From assembly GCF_004366595.1 (NCBI RefSeq), contig NZ_SORE01000002.1, positions 186,001 through 250,000 of the forward strand: DNA of 64,000 nt. Direction: 5' to 3'. The notes under the pieces are model-generated. The model had not been told where the DNA came from, ran no database searches, and saw nothing but the letters and a program-made list of their open reading frames with translations. The stretch comes from Paraburkholderia rhizosphaerae. GTDB lineage: Bacteria > Pseudomonadota > Gammaproteobacteria > Burkholderiales > Burkholderiaceae. A program made the position numbers and the translations under genes. Of this stretch, positions 1 to 8,928 are shown in pieces. Numbering within the stretch: position 1 is the stretch's first letter; each line of letters starts with the position of its first letter.

Positions 1-275
1 TCCGTGTAGCCGAAGCGCGGCAGCGTCGTGCGATACGCGCGCAACAGGAAGATCGCTTCGACGAGGTCGCCGGCCGCCTGTTTGATCGCGAGCGCGGCGA
101 GTTCTTCGTCGTACACCGAACCTTCGGTCATCACGCGCGACACCGCGAGACGCAATTGTTCACGAATCTGCGCGACGCTCAATTCGGCAAGCCGCGTATC
201 GCCGCGACGTTCCTGATCGAGCAGGCGCCACGATGCTTCGATCGCGCGCTCGCCCCCCTTGACGGCAACGTACAT
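1..275 (-). CDS. phnI: C-P lyase subunit PhnI, 5' part (runs off left edge)
   Basis: The first 91 residues of PhnI are visible, starting MYVAVKGGERAIEASW, which is the typical N terminus of this family. PhnI is a core subunit of the carbon-phosphorus lyase complex. With PhnG, PhnH and PhnL it forms the alkylphosphonate-ribose-triphosphate intermediate in the cytoplasm. The ATG overlaps the phnH stop codon by one base (TAATG), so translation is probably coupled. The rest of the gene, and presumably phnJKLM, lie to the left of the window. Confidence 0.93.
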   Translation of the reverse strand, partial: MYVAVKGGERAIEASWRLLDQERRGDTRLAELSVAQIREQLRLAVSRVMTEGSVYDEELAALAIKQAAGDLVEAIFLLRAYRTTLPRFGYT

Positions 276-985
276 TAGTTGAGCTCCACTTGGGTTGTGC
301 GCGGCAAACCGATCAGCGCGTCGCCGCAGACAAAGTAGCAGTCGATACCGCACGGAAAGAGCGGCGCCAGTTCCGCGCGTTCACACCAGAAACGCTCGGG
401 CAGACTGGCGGGGGCGATCGTTTGCGTCGTTTCGATACCGGGGCCGCGCAACGTGAGCGGCGCGCCGCCGGTCAACGCGGTGACGCGAATGAGCAGCGTC
501 ACTGCTGTTTCGGGTGATTCCGGTTCGCCGAGCGCGAAGCTTTCGAGCGCAGGCATCGCAGCGGGATCGTGCAGATACGCGAATGCCGCGCTGCGCGGCG
601 TATCGACGAGCGGCGCACCGGTGTGAAAGCGCAGCGCGGAGGCGAGCGGCGCGTCCGGTTGCGCGAGCCAGACGGGCGTCGAGAAATCGCACAACGTCAG
701 CAGCGCGGCGAATGCGGCACGATCGGCTGCGGGCCGGTGTGCGCCGGCTGCGTCGAGCGCTGGCAACACATCGCTCACGGTACCGGTCGTGCCCGGACGG
801 GACAGCACGTCGAGCAGCGTGCGAAAGACTGCTTGCGTGTCATGCACCGGATCTGCAAAGCCGGGCGTGAGTGTGGCCAGCGAAGCAGCCATTGGGGTGG
901 CCAATGGGGTGGCCAATGGAGTGGCCAATGAGGGAGACGATAAACTGGACAACGCGCCTTGCGCCTGATTATTCGATGTATTCAT
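275..985 (-). CDS. phnH: C-P lyase subunit PhnH
   Basis: PhnH is a 236-residue subunit of the C-P lyase core complex used to take phosphorus from phosphonates. Family features include the segment GFADPVHDTQAVFR near residue 41 and a C-terminal part ending in FVCGDALIGLPRTTQ. The gene sits between phnG and phnI with one-base stop/start overlaps on both sides, so the three are one operon. The first 40 residues are odd: a low-complexity Ser/Ala/Thr/Pro/Leu leader holding tandem ATPL units, encoded by a 12-bp tandem repeat at 887-934. PhnH proteins usually begin close to the GFxDPV segment, so this is an added N-terminal tail or the true start is internal. Confidence 0.93.
   Translation of the reverse strand: MNTSNNQAQGALSSLSSPSLATPLATPLATPMAASLATLTPGFADPVHDTQAVFRTLLDVLSRPGTTGTVSDVLPALDAAGAHRPAADRAAFAALLTLCDFSTPVWLAQPDAPLASALRFHTGAPLVDTPRSAAFAYLHDPAAMPALESFALGEPESPETAVTLLIRVTALTGGAPLTLRGPGIETTQTIAPASLPERFWCERAELAPLFPCGIDCYFVCGDALIGLPRTTQVELN
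887..934. repeat. 12-bp tandem repeat in the phnH leader
   Basis: Four adjacent 12-bp units (AGCCATTGGGGT, GGCCAATGGGGT, GGCCAATGGAGT, GGCCAATGAGGG on the plus strand) encode the repeated ATPL/ATPM/SLAT stretch near residues 20-35 of PhnH. Because the unit is a multiple of three, copy-number change would keep the reading frame. Confidence 0.8.
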
Positions 986-1482
986 CAGTCGCCTCGGACC
1001 ATCGTGAAGAATTCGACGCGCGTATCGTCGGTGTTTTGCCGGCGCGCTTCACGAGCGGCTTCGATGCGCGCGGCGAGCGGCTCGATTAGTTGTTCGTGTA
1101 GCTGACGATGGTGTTGCGGCAGTTGCAGCAGCGCATCGGCGAGTGCCGCGAGTTCCGCGCGCCGCCGGTCGCGGCCCAGATGACAGGCGACGCCGACCGG
1201 CGCATTCGCCGCCGGTTCGCGCAGACGCAGTGTGGCGCGCGTGACCGTCGCTTCGCCGAGATTGAATGCATCGCCGCTGCCGCCGACACGGCCGCGCACC
1301 ATCGCAAGGCCGGTTTCAGGCGGGCGCAGCCAGTCGAAAGCGGGCATCGGTGTGCCGTTCATCGCGCGCTGCAATGCGGCTTCGAGGTCCGCGCGCGGCG
1401 TGCGCGCCAATACCCCCATCCATGCGCGGCGCACGGACGACGATGACGGGGTGGAGGAAACGGGGGCGGAAGGGTCGCTCAT
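985..1482 (-). CDS. phnG: C-P lyase subunit PhnG
   Basis: PhnG (165 residues from this start) is a C-P lyase core subunit acting with PhnH, PhnI and PhnL. Recognisable segments are RRAWMGVLARTP, the MVRGRVGGSG region and FNLGEATVTRATLRL, which are typical of the family. An ATG at 1521 is in frame, but it has no Shine-Dalgarno and lies only 10 bases from the operator palindrome. The ATG at 1482 (MSDPSAP) fits the family N terminus better, though its ribosome site is also weak. It is the first gene of the leftward phnGHI operon, which is probably repressed by PhnF from the adjacent palindrome. Its TGA overlaps the phnH ATG by one base. Confidence 0.9.
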   Translation of the reverse strand: MSDPSAPVSSTPSSSSVRRAWMGVLARTPRADLEAALQRAMNGTPMPAFDWLRPPETGLAMVRGRVGGSGDAFNLGEATVTRATLRLREPAANAPVGVACHLGRDRRRAELAALADALLQLPQHHRQLHEQLIEPLAARIEAAREARRQNTDDTRVEFFTMVRGD

Positions 1483-1531
1483 CGGATGTTCCGTGGTGTC
1501 GATGTCCGGACATTTGACCATCTATTCATCT

Positions 1532-1547
1532 AAACGTCTAGACGTTT
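1532..1547. promoter_or_regulatory. Probable PhnF operator between phnG and phnF
   Basis: A perfect 16-bp palindrome AAACGTCTAGACGTTT lies between the divergent phnG and phnF genes. The core GTCTAGAC recurs upstream of phnC at 24945-24954. GntR/HutC regulators such as PhnF bind inverted repeats of this size; the TCTAGA-type centre resembles known PhnF sites. Assignment to PhnF is inferred from position and repetition. Confidence 0.75.
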
Positions 1548-1658
1548 GTAGGTAAAATCCCGTGGTGACACGGTACGGCGTGTACATTCATATTTTCATC
1601 ACGGCCTGGGCACTACAATCGAGAGTTGTCTATTTGAACCGAGGGGAATGACACCACC

Positions 1659-2411
1659 ATGACATCGAACGACGACGCGACACCCGGCACGCTGCTCGAA
1701 CGCGGCGGCGGCGTCGCGGTATGGCGGCAGATCGAGCAGATTCTTGCGGCGGAAATTGCTGCGAGCGGTTTCGGCGAAGAAGGGCGTTTGCCGAGCGAAG
1801 CCGAACTGGCGAGGCGTTTCGACGTCAACCGCCACACGATCCGCCGCGCGATGCTGGGGCTCGCGGCGCTCGGTCTGGTGAGTGTCGAACAAGGTCGAGG
1901 GACGTTCGTTCAGCCTGGCGCGATCGACTATACGATCGGGCGCCGTACCCGCTTCACGGAAAATTTGCGGCAGCAGCACTCGTCAGGTGTACTGCTGTCT
2001 GCTGCGCGCGTGAAGGCGGAGCCCAATGTGGCGAAGGCGCTGGGGTTGCGCTCCGGTGTGCTGGTTTACCGGATGGACACACTGCACGAATCAAACGGGG
2101 TGCCGCTCACGTATGCACGCAGCTGGTACCCGGCGGCGCGTTTTCTCGATCTGCCGGACGTGCTCGAGCGCACCGGCGGTATGACAAAGGCGCTTGCCGA
2201 ATTCGGTATCACCGACTATCTGCGCAAATGGAGCCGTATCGGCAGCGTGTTGCCGGATGCGGACGTCGCGCGCCGCCTGAATATCAACCGGCAGCAACCG
2301 GTGCTGTGGGTCGAAAACGTCGACGTCGATACCGAAGGCACACCGATCAAATACGGCTTTACGCACTTTGCTGCAGACCGCGTTCAGCTGATGGTGGAGA
2401 ACGATGTATGA
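1659..2411 (+). CDS. phnF: GntR/HutC-family phosphonate regulator PhnF
   Basis: A 250-residue regulator with an N-terminal winged helix of GntR type (residues 20-88; LPSEAELARRFDVNRHTIRRAM is the recognition region) and a C-terminal UTRA effector domain (about 100-245). It starts divergently from phnGHI with a 16-bp palindrome between them, and the ATG follows a GAGGGGAATG ribosome site. The next gene overlaps its stop codon (ATGA), so phnF, the 2H phosphoesterase gene and phnN form one operon. By family and context it is expected to repress phn genes, and it may autoregulate. A matching site upstream of phnC suggests that the transporter is in the same regulon. Confidence 0.9.
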   Translation: MTSNDDATPGTLLERGGGVAVWRQIEQILAAEIAASGFGEEGRLPSEAELARRFDVNRHTIRRAMLGLAALGLVSVEQGRGTFVQPGAIDYTIGRRTRFTENLRQQHSSGVLLSAARVKAEPNVAKALGLRSGVLVYRMDTLHESNGVPLTYARSWYPAARFLDLPDVLERTGGMTKALAEFGITDYLRKWSRIGSVLPDADVARRLNINRQQPVLWVENVDVDTEGTPIKYGFTHFAADRVQLMVENDV

Positions 2412-3187
2412 GCGCGGCACGAGCAGACAGGCATGACGCTGACGCCGCGGGCGCAGCCGTCGCAGCGGGCAGTTGGACGGCTGCTGCGCGTTTCGCGATT
2501 TACTACGCGCCGCCGCGCGCGTCGCAATGGTGGGATGAGGGGTCGACATGGCTCGGGCGCGACGCCGAGCGTGGTGTCTCACATGAAGCGGGCCCCGCGT
2601 TTCCATTGCTGTCGCAAACGTTGTCCGATCTGACGAAGGCGCCGCGGCGCTACGGCTGGCACGGCACGCTGGTTGCTCCATTTCGTCTAGCTGACGGCGT
2701 GCGTGCGCACGACCTCATTGATGCGGCGCAGCGCTGGGCGCAGACCAAAACGGGCTTCGCTTTGCGCGTTGAAGCGGCGACCCTCGGCGACTTCGTCGCA
2801 TTGCGACCGTCCGACGACAATGGCGACGCGCGCATGCGCGAACTTGCGTCGGATGCACTGCGCGCATTCGCGGCGTTGCGAGCGAAGCCGTCGGCGGCGG
2901 ATCTCGAACGCCGCCTCGCCGCGCCGCTTACCGAGCGGCAGCGTGCGCTGCTTGTCGAATGGGGATACCCGTATGTATTCGACGAATTCCGTTTTCATAT
3001 GACGCTGTCGAACTCGCTCGAGCTCGCGCAGGACCGTGCGGCGATCGTCGAATGGTGGCATGCGCGAATCGCGAACCTCGGTATGTTGCCGGTCGACGGC
3101 GTGGCGATTTTTGTCGAACCCGCGCCGGCCGAGCCGTTTGTGCTCTGGCAGCGGCTTGCGTTTAAAAGCACCATGGAGGCGAAATAA
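2408..3187 (+). CDS. DUF1045 phosphonate-metabolism 2H phosphoesterase
   Basis: A 259-residue protein of the DUF1045 family often found in phn operons. It has the two HxT motifs of the 2H phosphoesterase superfamily: HGT at residues 85-87 (RYGWHGTLVAPF) and HMT at 197-199 (FRFHMTLSNSL). Such enzymes open cyclic phosphates, which fits handling of the 5-phosphoribosyl 1,2-cyclic phosphate made by C-P lyase, but the exact substrate is inferred. The frame is open far upstream. I chose the ATG at 2408 because it overlaps the phnF stop (ATGA) and gives the usual length. phnN follows after two bases. Confidence 0.88.
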   Translation: MSAARADRHDADAAGAAVAAGSWTAAARFAIYYAPPRASQWWDEGSTWLGRDAERGVSHEAGPAFPLLSQTLSDLTKAPRRYGWHGTLVAPFRLADGVRAHDLIDAAQRWAQTKTGFALRVEAATLGDFVALRPSDDNGDARMRELASDALRAFAALRAKPSAADLERRLAAPLTERQRALLVEWGYPYVFDEFRFHMTLSNSLELAQDRAAIVEWWHARIANLGMLPVDGVAIFVEPAPAEPFVLWQRLAFKSTMEAK

Positions 3188-3189
3188 GC

Positions 3190-3735
3190 ATGCAGGGCCG
3201 TTTGATCTATGTAATGGGCCCATCGGGCGCGGGGAAAGATTCGCTGCTGCATTTCGCGCGCGATCGCGTGGCGGGCGCACCGGTGATGTTTGCGCATCGC
3301 TACATCACACGCACTGTGGGCAGCAATGAAAACCATATCGCGCTGACGCTCGAAGAATTCGAGGCACGCTCGGCCTTGGGTCTGTTCGCGCTCGAATGGT
3401 CGAGCCATTCGATGCGCTATGGCATCGGTATCGAAATCGATGAATGGCTCGCACGCGGTTGCACGGTCGTCATCAACGGTTCGCGGCAACATCTCGAGCG
3501 TGCGCTCGAGCGCTATCCGCTGATCGAAGTCGTGCACGTCGAAGCGGCGCCGCATATTCTCGCGGCGCGACTCGGCGCACGGGCGCGCGAAACGGCGGAG
3601 CAGGTCGCGGCGCGGCTTGCGCGTCACGCGCCGTTTTCGTTGCCGGACGGCACACGTCTCACGCGCATTGATAACTCCGGCGCGCTCGAGGTAGCGGGCG
3701 ACGCATTCCTGCGAGTCGTGCGGCGGGGTAAGTGA
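3190..3735 (+). CDS. phnN: Ribose 1,5-bisphosphokinase PhnN
   Basis: PhnN phosphorylates ribose 1,5-bisphosphate to phosphoribosyl pyrophosphate, returning the sugar left from C-P lyase to nucleotide synthesis. The 181-residue protein has a Walker A motif GPSGAGKD at residues 10-17 and the guanylate-kinase-like RYITR segment. It lies two bases after the 2H phosphoesterase gene in the phnF operon. Confidence 0.93.
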   Translation: MQGRLIYVMGPSGAGKDSLLHFARDRVAGAPVMFAHRYITRTVGSNENHIALTLEEFEARSALGLFALEWSSHSMRYGIGIEIDEWLARGCTVVINGSRQHLERALERYPLIEVVHVEAAPHILAARLGARARETAEQVAARLARHAPFSLPDGTRLTRIDNSGALEVAGDAFLRVVRRGK

Positions 3736-3773
3736 ACCAGCTGAACCCACCCATCCGAAGCAGGCAGGCCGCG

Positions 3774-4838
3774 TTAGCCAGACGCGATCTGACGCAATGC
3801 CGGAGGCTTTGCTGCCTGGGCAAGCGCTACATAGATCTTCATGTAGCGCTGTGCCATGATCGTCGACGAAAAGCAGCGCACGAAGGACGAGCGAATTTCG
3901 CCGCGAGACAGTGCGTCAAGTCGCTTTACTGCATCGACCGCTGCCGGGACATCGTCGACGATATAGCCCGTTACGCCGTGGGAAATCACTTCCGGTACCG
4001 AGCCCCGATTGAATGCAATGACGGGCGTGCCGCATGCCATCGCTTCGATCATGACGAGGCCGAACGGCTCGGACCACTCGATCGGAAACAATAACGCACG
4101 CGCGCCCGCGAGAAAGTGGGCTTTCTGCGCATCACTGATCTCGCCGATGAATTCGACGTCGTGCCGTAGCAGCCGCGGCTGGATGACATCCCGGAAGTAC
4201 GCTTCGTCAGCCCTGTCTACCTTCGCGGCGATTTTCAGGGGCAGGCCTGCACGCGCGGCAATCTCAATAGCGACATCGACACCCTTTTCAGCGGAGATTC
4301 GGCCCAGAAACGCCAGATAGGTCGGCTGTGTGTGCGGGTGAGGCGTCAGCAGATTTTCCGGCAGGCCGTGATAGACGGTACCGATCCAGTTCGCGTTTGG
4401 CAACGCAATCCGTTGCGAACGGGAGATCGACACGACAGGGGCCTGCGGGAACATGTCAAACATCGCCTGCAGTTCCGGTTGGTCAAGGCGGCCGTGCAGC
4501 GTCGTCAGGAACGGCACATCGACTAGCGAGAATGTCGGGAGAGGCAGGTAGCTCAGGTGAAAGTGCAGGACGTCAAATGTGTGGGCTACGCGACGGACTT
4601 TCTCGAGCAGCAGCAGGTGAGGCGCAAGGACATCGCCAGTTCCGGGATCGAGCCGCAACGAACGTGGCCATGCTGGCTCCAGACGCGCGCTTGTTGATGA
4701 GTCACCGCTTGCGAAGAGCGTGACGTCGTGTCCCAGGCTGACCAGTGCTTCCGTGAGGTACGACACGATGCGTTCCGTGCCGCCGTAGAGGATTGGCGGA
4801 ACGGCTTCGTGCAAGGGCGCGATTTGCGCAATACGCAT
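3774..4838 (-). CDS. Family 4 glycosyltransferase
   Basis: A 354-residue GT-B fold glycosyltransferase of the GT4 family. The N-terminal half has the family GGTERIV segment (residues 19-25). The C-terminal half has the nucleotide-sugar binding region: FLGRISAEKGVDVAI, then EWSEPFGLVMIEAMACGTPVIAFNRG in two overlapping stretches (the E-x7-E motif is intact), then GSVPEVI. The start has a GGAG eight bases upstream. It is a single gene with no other polysaccharide genes in view, so the acceptor and product cannot be told. The C-terminal family assignment is firm. Confidence 0.88.
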   Translation of the reverse strand: MRIAQIAPLHEAVPPILYGGTERIVSYLTEALVSLGHDVTLFASGDSSTSARLEPAWPRSLRLDPGTGDVLAPHLLLLEKVRRVAHTFDVLHFHLSYLPLPTFSLVDVPFLTTLHGRLDQPELQAMFDMFPQAPVVSISRSQRIALPNANWIGTVYHGLPENLLTPHPHTQPTYLAFLGRISAEKGVDVAIEIAARAGLPLKIAAKVDRADEAYFRDVIQPRLLRHDVEFIGEISDAQKAHFLAGARALLFPIEWSEPFGLVMIEAMACGTPVIAFNRGSVPEVISHGVTGYIVDDVPAAVDAVKRLDALSRGEIRSSFVRCFSSTIMAQRYMKIYVALAQAAKPPALRQIASG

Positions 4839-5280
4839 GCGGCAACTCCGGTCAGAAATTTGTTTTTGTTACGCATTGACTGCCTGATTCGCATTGCGCC
4901 CTTAAGCGAAACCCTTTTCACAAGATACTATGCGGCCTGACGACAAAATCAATTCTTTAATACTCGTTTTTGACGTTATCAAATAATTCGGAGGGCGTTG
5001 TTTATCTGATCTGCATGTTGTACGGGGGCATCGGAATTTAACGGCCAAAACGACAGCTATTGTGATTTCCATGGAATCAAAAAATTCAACCTGAAGTCCT
5101 TGATCTCGAGTAAATGCGGATTAGCGTGATATTCGTAAAGAAACATCCGGGATGATTGCCTCCGGTCGAAGGGTGCGTGAGGACACAAGATGCGTCGGGC
5201 CTATATTCCTATATAGTGCTGCCATCCGACGCGCCGGGACTCCTTACCCGTGGCGCCGACCACGATCCGGAGTCAAGCCG
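4839..5280. other. Intergenic region between divergent glycosyltransferase and amidohydrolase genes
   Basis: An AT-richer divergent promoter region with no convincing gene. The frame of the downstream amidohydrolase is open from 5152, but those codons lack family similarity and a ribosome site. A short TATA-rich inverted stretch, CCTATATTCCTATATAG, lies near 5209-5225 and could be a promoter or operator. No firm -35/-10 pair was identified. Confidence 0.5.
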
Positions 5281-6471
5281 ATGAACGACGCAGTGCGCTT
5301 TGCCGAAGTTGCCGACCTCGAACCTGCCGCCGCGTCGTTGCGCGACATCCGTCATCAGATTCACCACCACCCCGAACTCGCGTATGAAGAAGTCGAGACC
5401 GCCGCACTCGTTGCGCGCAAGCTCGAAGAGTGGGGCTGGCAAGTGACGCGCGGCGTGGGCCGCACAGGCGTCGTCGGCACACTGAAAGCCGGCTCGGGCA
5501 CGCGCAGCATCGGCATTCGCGCGGACATGGATGCGTTGCCGATCATCGAGCAGACCGGCCTGCCGTACGCGAGCGGCACGCACGGCAAGATGCATGCATG
5601 CGGTCACGACGGCCATACGACGATGCTGCTCGGCGCCGCGCAACATCTTGCCGCGACGCGCCGTTTCTCCGGCACCGTACACCTGTACTTTCAGCCCGCG
5701 GAAGAGAGCGGCATCGATAGCGGCGCAATGAAAATGATCGAAGACGGCCTGTTCGAGCGCTTTCCTTGCGACGCGGTGTTCGGCATGCACAACCATCCGG
5801 GCGCGGAGCCAGGCAAGTTCTTGTTTCGCAAAGGCCCGTTCATGTCGGCCGGCGACAAGGCGGTCATCACGATCGAAGGCGTCGGCGGACACGCAGCGCG
5901 GCCGCACATGACCGTCGACCCGGTCGTGATCGCGGCGAGCATCGTGATGGCATTGCAGACCATCGTCGCGCGCAACGTCGACCCGGCGCAACCCGCGGTG
6001 GTGACGGTCGGCTCGATGCATGCCGGCACGGTCAACAACGTGATTCCGGGTACCGCGAAGCTCGAACTCAGCGTGCGGTCGTTTAGCGCGGACGTGCGCG
6101 CGCTGCTGAAAAAACGCATTGCCGAACTCGCGGAAAGCCAGGCCGCAAGCTACGGCGGCAAAGCGAACGTCGACTACATCGAAGGCTATCCGGTCGTGAT
6201 CAATTCGGATGCGGAGACCGACTTCGCAATCGACGTCGCGCGCGAACTGGTCGGCAGCGATAACGTCGTCGCGCATACGGACATGCTGATGGGTAGCGAA
6301 GACTTTTCGTTCATGCTGCAGCAGCGGCCGGGTACGTTCCTGCGTCTTGGCAACGGTGTCGGCGAAGACGGCTGCATGGTGCACAACCCGCACTACGATT
6401 TCAACGACCGCAATCTGCCGATCGGCGCGGCGTACTGGGCGCGGCTCGTCGAGCGCTACCTCGGCCGCTGA
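5281..6471 (+). CDS. M20-family amidohydrolase (hippurate-hydrolase type)
   Basis: A 396-residue cytoplasmic metallo-amidohydrolase of the M20D/HipO family, which hydrolyses N-acyl amino acids or related amides. It shows the metal-binding HACGHDGH motif (residues 106-113, Cys107 and His109), the catalytic EE pair at 141-142 in PAEES, the dimerisation domain around GVGGHAARPHMTVDP, and a C-terminal LMGSEDFSFM segment. The start at 5281 is set by CGGAG nine bases upstream; the open frame upstream is not needed. Substrate is unknown. The neighbours (a convergent IclR regulator and pcaF) suggest a loose link to aromatic catabolism, but this is weak. Confidence 0.88.
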   Translation: MNDAVRFAEVADLEPAAASLRDIRHQIHHHPELAYEEVETAALVARKLEEWGWQVTRGVGRTGVVGTLKAGSGTRSIGIRADMDALPIIEQTGLPYASGTHGKMHACGHDGHTTMLLGAAQHLAATRRFSGTVHLYFQPAEESGIDSGAMKMIEDGLFERFPCDAVFGMHNHPGAEPGKFLFRKGPFMSAGDKAVITIEGVGGHAARPHMTVDPVVIAASIVMALQTIVARNVDPAQPAVVTVGSMHAGTVNNVIPGTAKLELSVRSFSADVRALLKKRIAELAESQAASYGGKANVDYIEGYPVVINSDAETDFAIDVARELVGSDNVVAHTDMLMGSEDFSFMLQQRPGTFLRLGNGVGEDGCMVHNPHYDFNDRNLPIGAAYWARLVERYLGR

Positions 6472-6493
6472 CGCGGGCCGGCGCTGACGCATA

Positions 6494-7324
6494 TTAACCG
6501 CGCAGCGCGACCATATCGGACACGTTCTGAGCCGCTTGCTGCAGCGGTTCGAGAAATGTTTTCATCATCTGCTTCGCCGAATTGCGCTGCGCGTTGCCGC
6601 TGATATTCATCGCTGCGATAACGCGGCCCTGCCGGTTGCGGATCGGCGCGGAAATCGAAATCAGCCCTTCTTCCAGCTCCTGATCGACGATCGCCCAGCC
6701 TTGACGGCGAACCTGCGCGATCACCTGTTTCAGTTCGTTCCTGTCGGTGACCGTGCGCGGCGTGTGCGGTTGCAGCGTCGACGCATCGAGCGTCGCGTCG
6801 AGTGTCGCATCGTCGAGTGCGGACAGCAGTACGCGCCCCATCGACGTACACCATGCGGGCAGACGGCTGCCGATCGACAGGTTGATCGTCATGATCTTGT
6901 GCGTCGGCACGCGCAGCACATAGACGATTTCCGTGCGATCGAGCACCGCGGCCGAGCAGCTTTCATGGACCTGCGCGGACAACGCTTCCATCACCGGCTC
7001 GGCGACATTCCAGAACGGCATCGACGTCAGATACGCGAAGCCCAGATCGAGAATGCGCGGCGTAAGCCGGAACAGCCGTCCATCGGCCTCGACATAGCCG
7101 AGTGTTTGCAATGTAAGCAGAATGCGGCGCGCGCCGGCGCGCGTCAGACCGGTCGCGGCGGCTACGTCGGTGAGCGTCTGCGCGGGACGCTCCGCATTGA
7201 ACGCACGGATCACCGCGAGGCCGCGTGCGAACGATTGCACGTAGGAATCGCCCGGTTTGTCGGGGATGTCCGCGTCCATCGTGGATACAGGCTGCGACGC
7301 GCGAGTGTCTTTATAAGTGGCCAT
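6494..7324 (-). CDS. pcaR: IclR-family regulator, probably PcaR
   Basis: A 276-residue IclR-type regulator with an N-terminal winged helix (about residues 27-90, including TDVAAATGLTRAGARRIL) and a C-terminal effector domain (about 100-270). Sequence and context match the PcaR/PcaU/PobR branch that responds to beta-ketoadipate pathway intermediates. It is divergent from pcaF, and an 8-bp inverted repeat with 7-bp spacer lies at 7541-7563. The start is uncertain: ATG at 7324 or 7279, neither with a strong ribosome site. The frame is open farther upstream but those residues are not family-like. Confidence 0.75.
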   Translation of the reverse strand: MATYKDTRASQPVSTMDADIPDKPGDSYVQSFARGLAVIRAFNAERPAQTLTDVAAATGLTRAGARRILLTLQTLGYVEADGRLFRLTPRILDLGFAYLTSMPFWNVAEPVMEALSAQVHESCSAAVLDRTEIVYVLRVPTHKIMTINLSIGSRLPAWCTSMGRVLLSALDDATLDATLDASTLQPHTPRTVTDRNELKQVIAQVRRQGWAIVDQELEEGLISISAPIRNRQGRVIAAMNISGNAQRNSAKQMMKTFLEPLQQAAQNVSDMVALRG

Positions 7325-7485
7325 GTGACGGGCAACGGAATGGCAGGCGATGCGCAAAGGCGAGACGATAGCGCATGCGCCGGGATTCGCCAACTTGACG
7401 ACGCACACGGATGACGGGCAGAACACACTTGCCTGCGCGATGGCACGGCACCGCCCGCGCAGCTGCCGTGACACTGCTGGTGCGC

Positions 7486-7515
7486 TTGACAGGCTTTTCA
7501 GCCCGCGCCTATTAT
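7486..7515 (+). promoter_or_regulatory. Sigma-70 type promoter for pcaF
   Basis: TTGACA at 7486-7491 and TATTAT at 7510-7515 with an 18-base spacer form a near-consensus housekeeping promoter pointing at pcaF. The expected start point is near 7522, giving a leader of about 200 bases that includes the inverted repeat at 7541-7563. Confidence 0.6.
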
Positions 7516-7540
7516 GACTCAAATTGTTCGATATAAGATC

Positions 7541-7563
7541 GTTTGTTCGTATAAAGAACAAAC
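7541..7563. promoter_or_regulatory. Inverted repeat, candidate PcaR operator
   Basis: GTTTGTTC, seven bases, GAACAAAC: a perfect 8-bp inverted repeat between divergent pcaR and pcaF. IclR regulators bind GTTCG/CGAAC-like palindromes, and another GTTCG half lies just upstream at 7526-7530. Its place downstream of the predicted start point would suit repression, but a second promoter within it is possible. Confidence 0.6.
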
Positions 7564-7725
7564 AGCAAGGTCGAGACGTCCGATCGACACAGTTTTTCGA
7601 GGCGCTCCGCAGCGGGCGCCGCATTTTCACTTTCGTTCGCCGCATCGCGTGGCGAGCACTGCCGACCGCGGCCGCCGCAGCAGCGTCGAAGCGGCCGCTC
7701 GCGCAGCATCGTTGGAGACATCGAG

Positions 7726-8928
7726 ATGGCCGAAGCTTTCCTGTGTGATGCAATCCGCACGCCGATTGGCCGCTATGCGGGTTCACTGTCGTCGGTCCGC
7801 GCAGACGACCTCGGCGCCGCGCCGCTCAAGGCGTTGATCGAGCGCAATAAGGAAGTCGACTGGAACGTGGTCGACGATGTGATCTATGGCTGCGCGAATC
7901 AGGCCGGCGAAGACAATCGCAATGTCGCGCGTATGTCGTCGCTGCTCGCGGGTTTGCCCGAGAGTGTGTCCGGTACGACGGTCAACCGTTTGTGCGGTTC
8001 GGGCATGGATGCGGTCGGCATTGCGGCGCGCGCGATCAAGGCGGGCGAGGCCGGCATGATGCTCGCGGGCGGCGTTGAAAGCATGAGCCGAGCGCCGTTC
8101 GTGATGGGCAAGGCAACCACCGCATTCGCGCGTCAGGCCGACATCTTCGATACGACAATCGGCTGGCGTTTCATCAACCCCCTGATGAAGCAGATGTACG
8201 GCGTCGATTCGATGCCGGAGACCGGCGAGAACGTCGCACAGGAATTCAACGTGAGCCGCGCGGACCAGGATGCGTTCGCGCTGCGCAGCCAGCAGAAAGC
8301 GGCTCGCGCGCAACGCGACGGGACGCTTGCGCAGGAAATCGTCGCGGTGTCGGTTCCGCAAAAGAAAGGCGACCCGCTCGTCGTATCGGGCGACGAGCAT
8401 CCGCGCGAAACCAGCGTTGAAGCACTGGCGAAACTCAAAGGTGTCGTGCGGGCCGATGGCACGGTGACGGCGGGCAACGCATCGGGCGTGAACGACGGCG
8501 CGGCTGCTCTGCTGCTCGCGAACGAAGACACCGCAAAGCGGTTCGGACTGACGCCGCGCGCGCGCGTGCTCGGCATCGCGACGTCCGGTGTTGCGCCACG
8601 CGTGATGGGCATTGGTCCCGCGCCCGCGACGCGAAAGCTGCTCGGCCGCCTCGGCATGAAGATCGATCAGTTCGATGTGATCGAGCTCAACGAAGCGTTC
8701 GCGTCGCAGGGGCTGGCGGTGCTGCGCATGCTCGGCGTCGCCGACGATGATCCGCGCGTCAATCCGAATGGCGGTGCGATTGCGCTTGGTCATCCGCTAG
8801 GCATGAGCGGCGCGCGTCTCGTCACGACTGCGATGTATCAGTTGCAGCGCACACAGGGGCGCTTTGCGTTGTGCACGATGTGTATCGGCGTCGGGCAAGG
8901 CATCGCGATCGCGCTCGAACGTGTGTGA
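7726..8928 (+). CDS. pcaF: 3-oxoadipyl-CoA thiolase PcaF
   Basis: A 400-residue thiolase that cleaves beta-ketoadipyl-CoA to succinyl-CoA and acetyl-CoA, the last step of the beta-ketoadipate pathway. Catalytic features are Cys90 in NRLCGSGMD, the NEAFA segment, [16 protein letters not shown] (catalytic His) and the C-terminal Cys in [10 protein letters not shown]. Length is exactly typical. The ATG follows GGAGAC. It is divergent from an IclR regulator, which supports PcaF rather than an acetoacetyl-CoA thiolase. The pcaIJ transferase genes are not adjacent. Confidence 0.9.
   Translation: MAEAFLCDAIRTPIGRYAGSLSSVRADDLGAAPLKALIERNKEVDWNVVDDVIYGCANQAGEDNRNVARMSSLLAGLPESVSGTTVNRLCGSGMDAVGIAARAIKAGEAGMMLAGGVESMSRAPFVMGKATTAFARQADIFDTTIGWRFINPLMKQMYGVDSMPETGENVAQEFNVSRADQDAFALRSQQKAARAQRDGTLAQEIVAVSVPQKKGDPLVVSGDEHPRETSVEALAKLKGVVRADGTVTAGNASGVNDGAAALLLANEDTAKRFGLTPRARVLGIATSGVAPRVMGIGPAPATRKLLGRLGMKIDQFDVIELNEAFASQGLAVLRMLGVADDDPRVNPNGGAIALGHPLGMSGARLVTTAMYQLQRTQGRFALCTMCIGVGQGIAIALERV

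Noticed and set aside
1721-2407. Large N-terminal extension of the 2H phosphoesterase overlapping phnF
   Set aside because: It is an out-of-frame shadow of phnF; the ATGA overlap start gives the normal length.
5152-5280. N-terminal extension of the M20 amidohydrolase
   Set aside because: The codons lack family similarity and a ribosome site, whereas ATG 5281 has CGGAG upstream.
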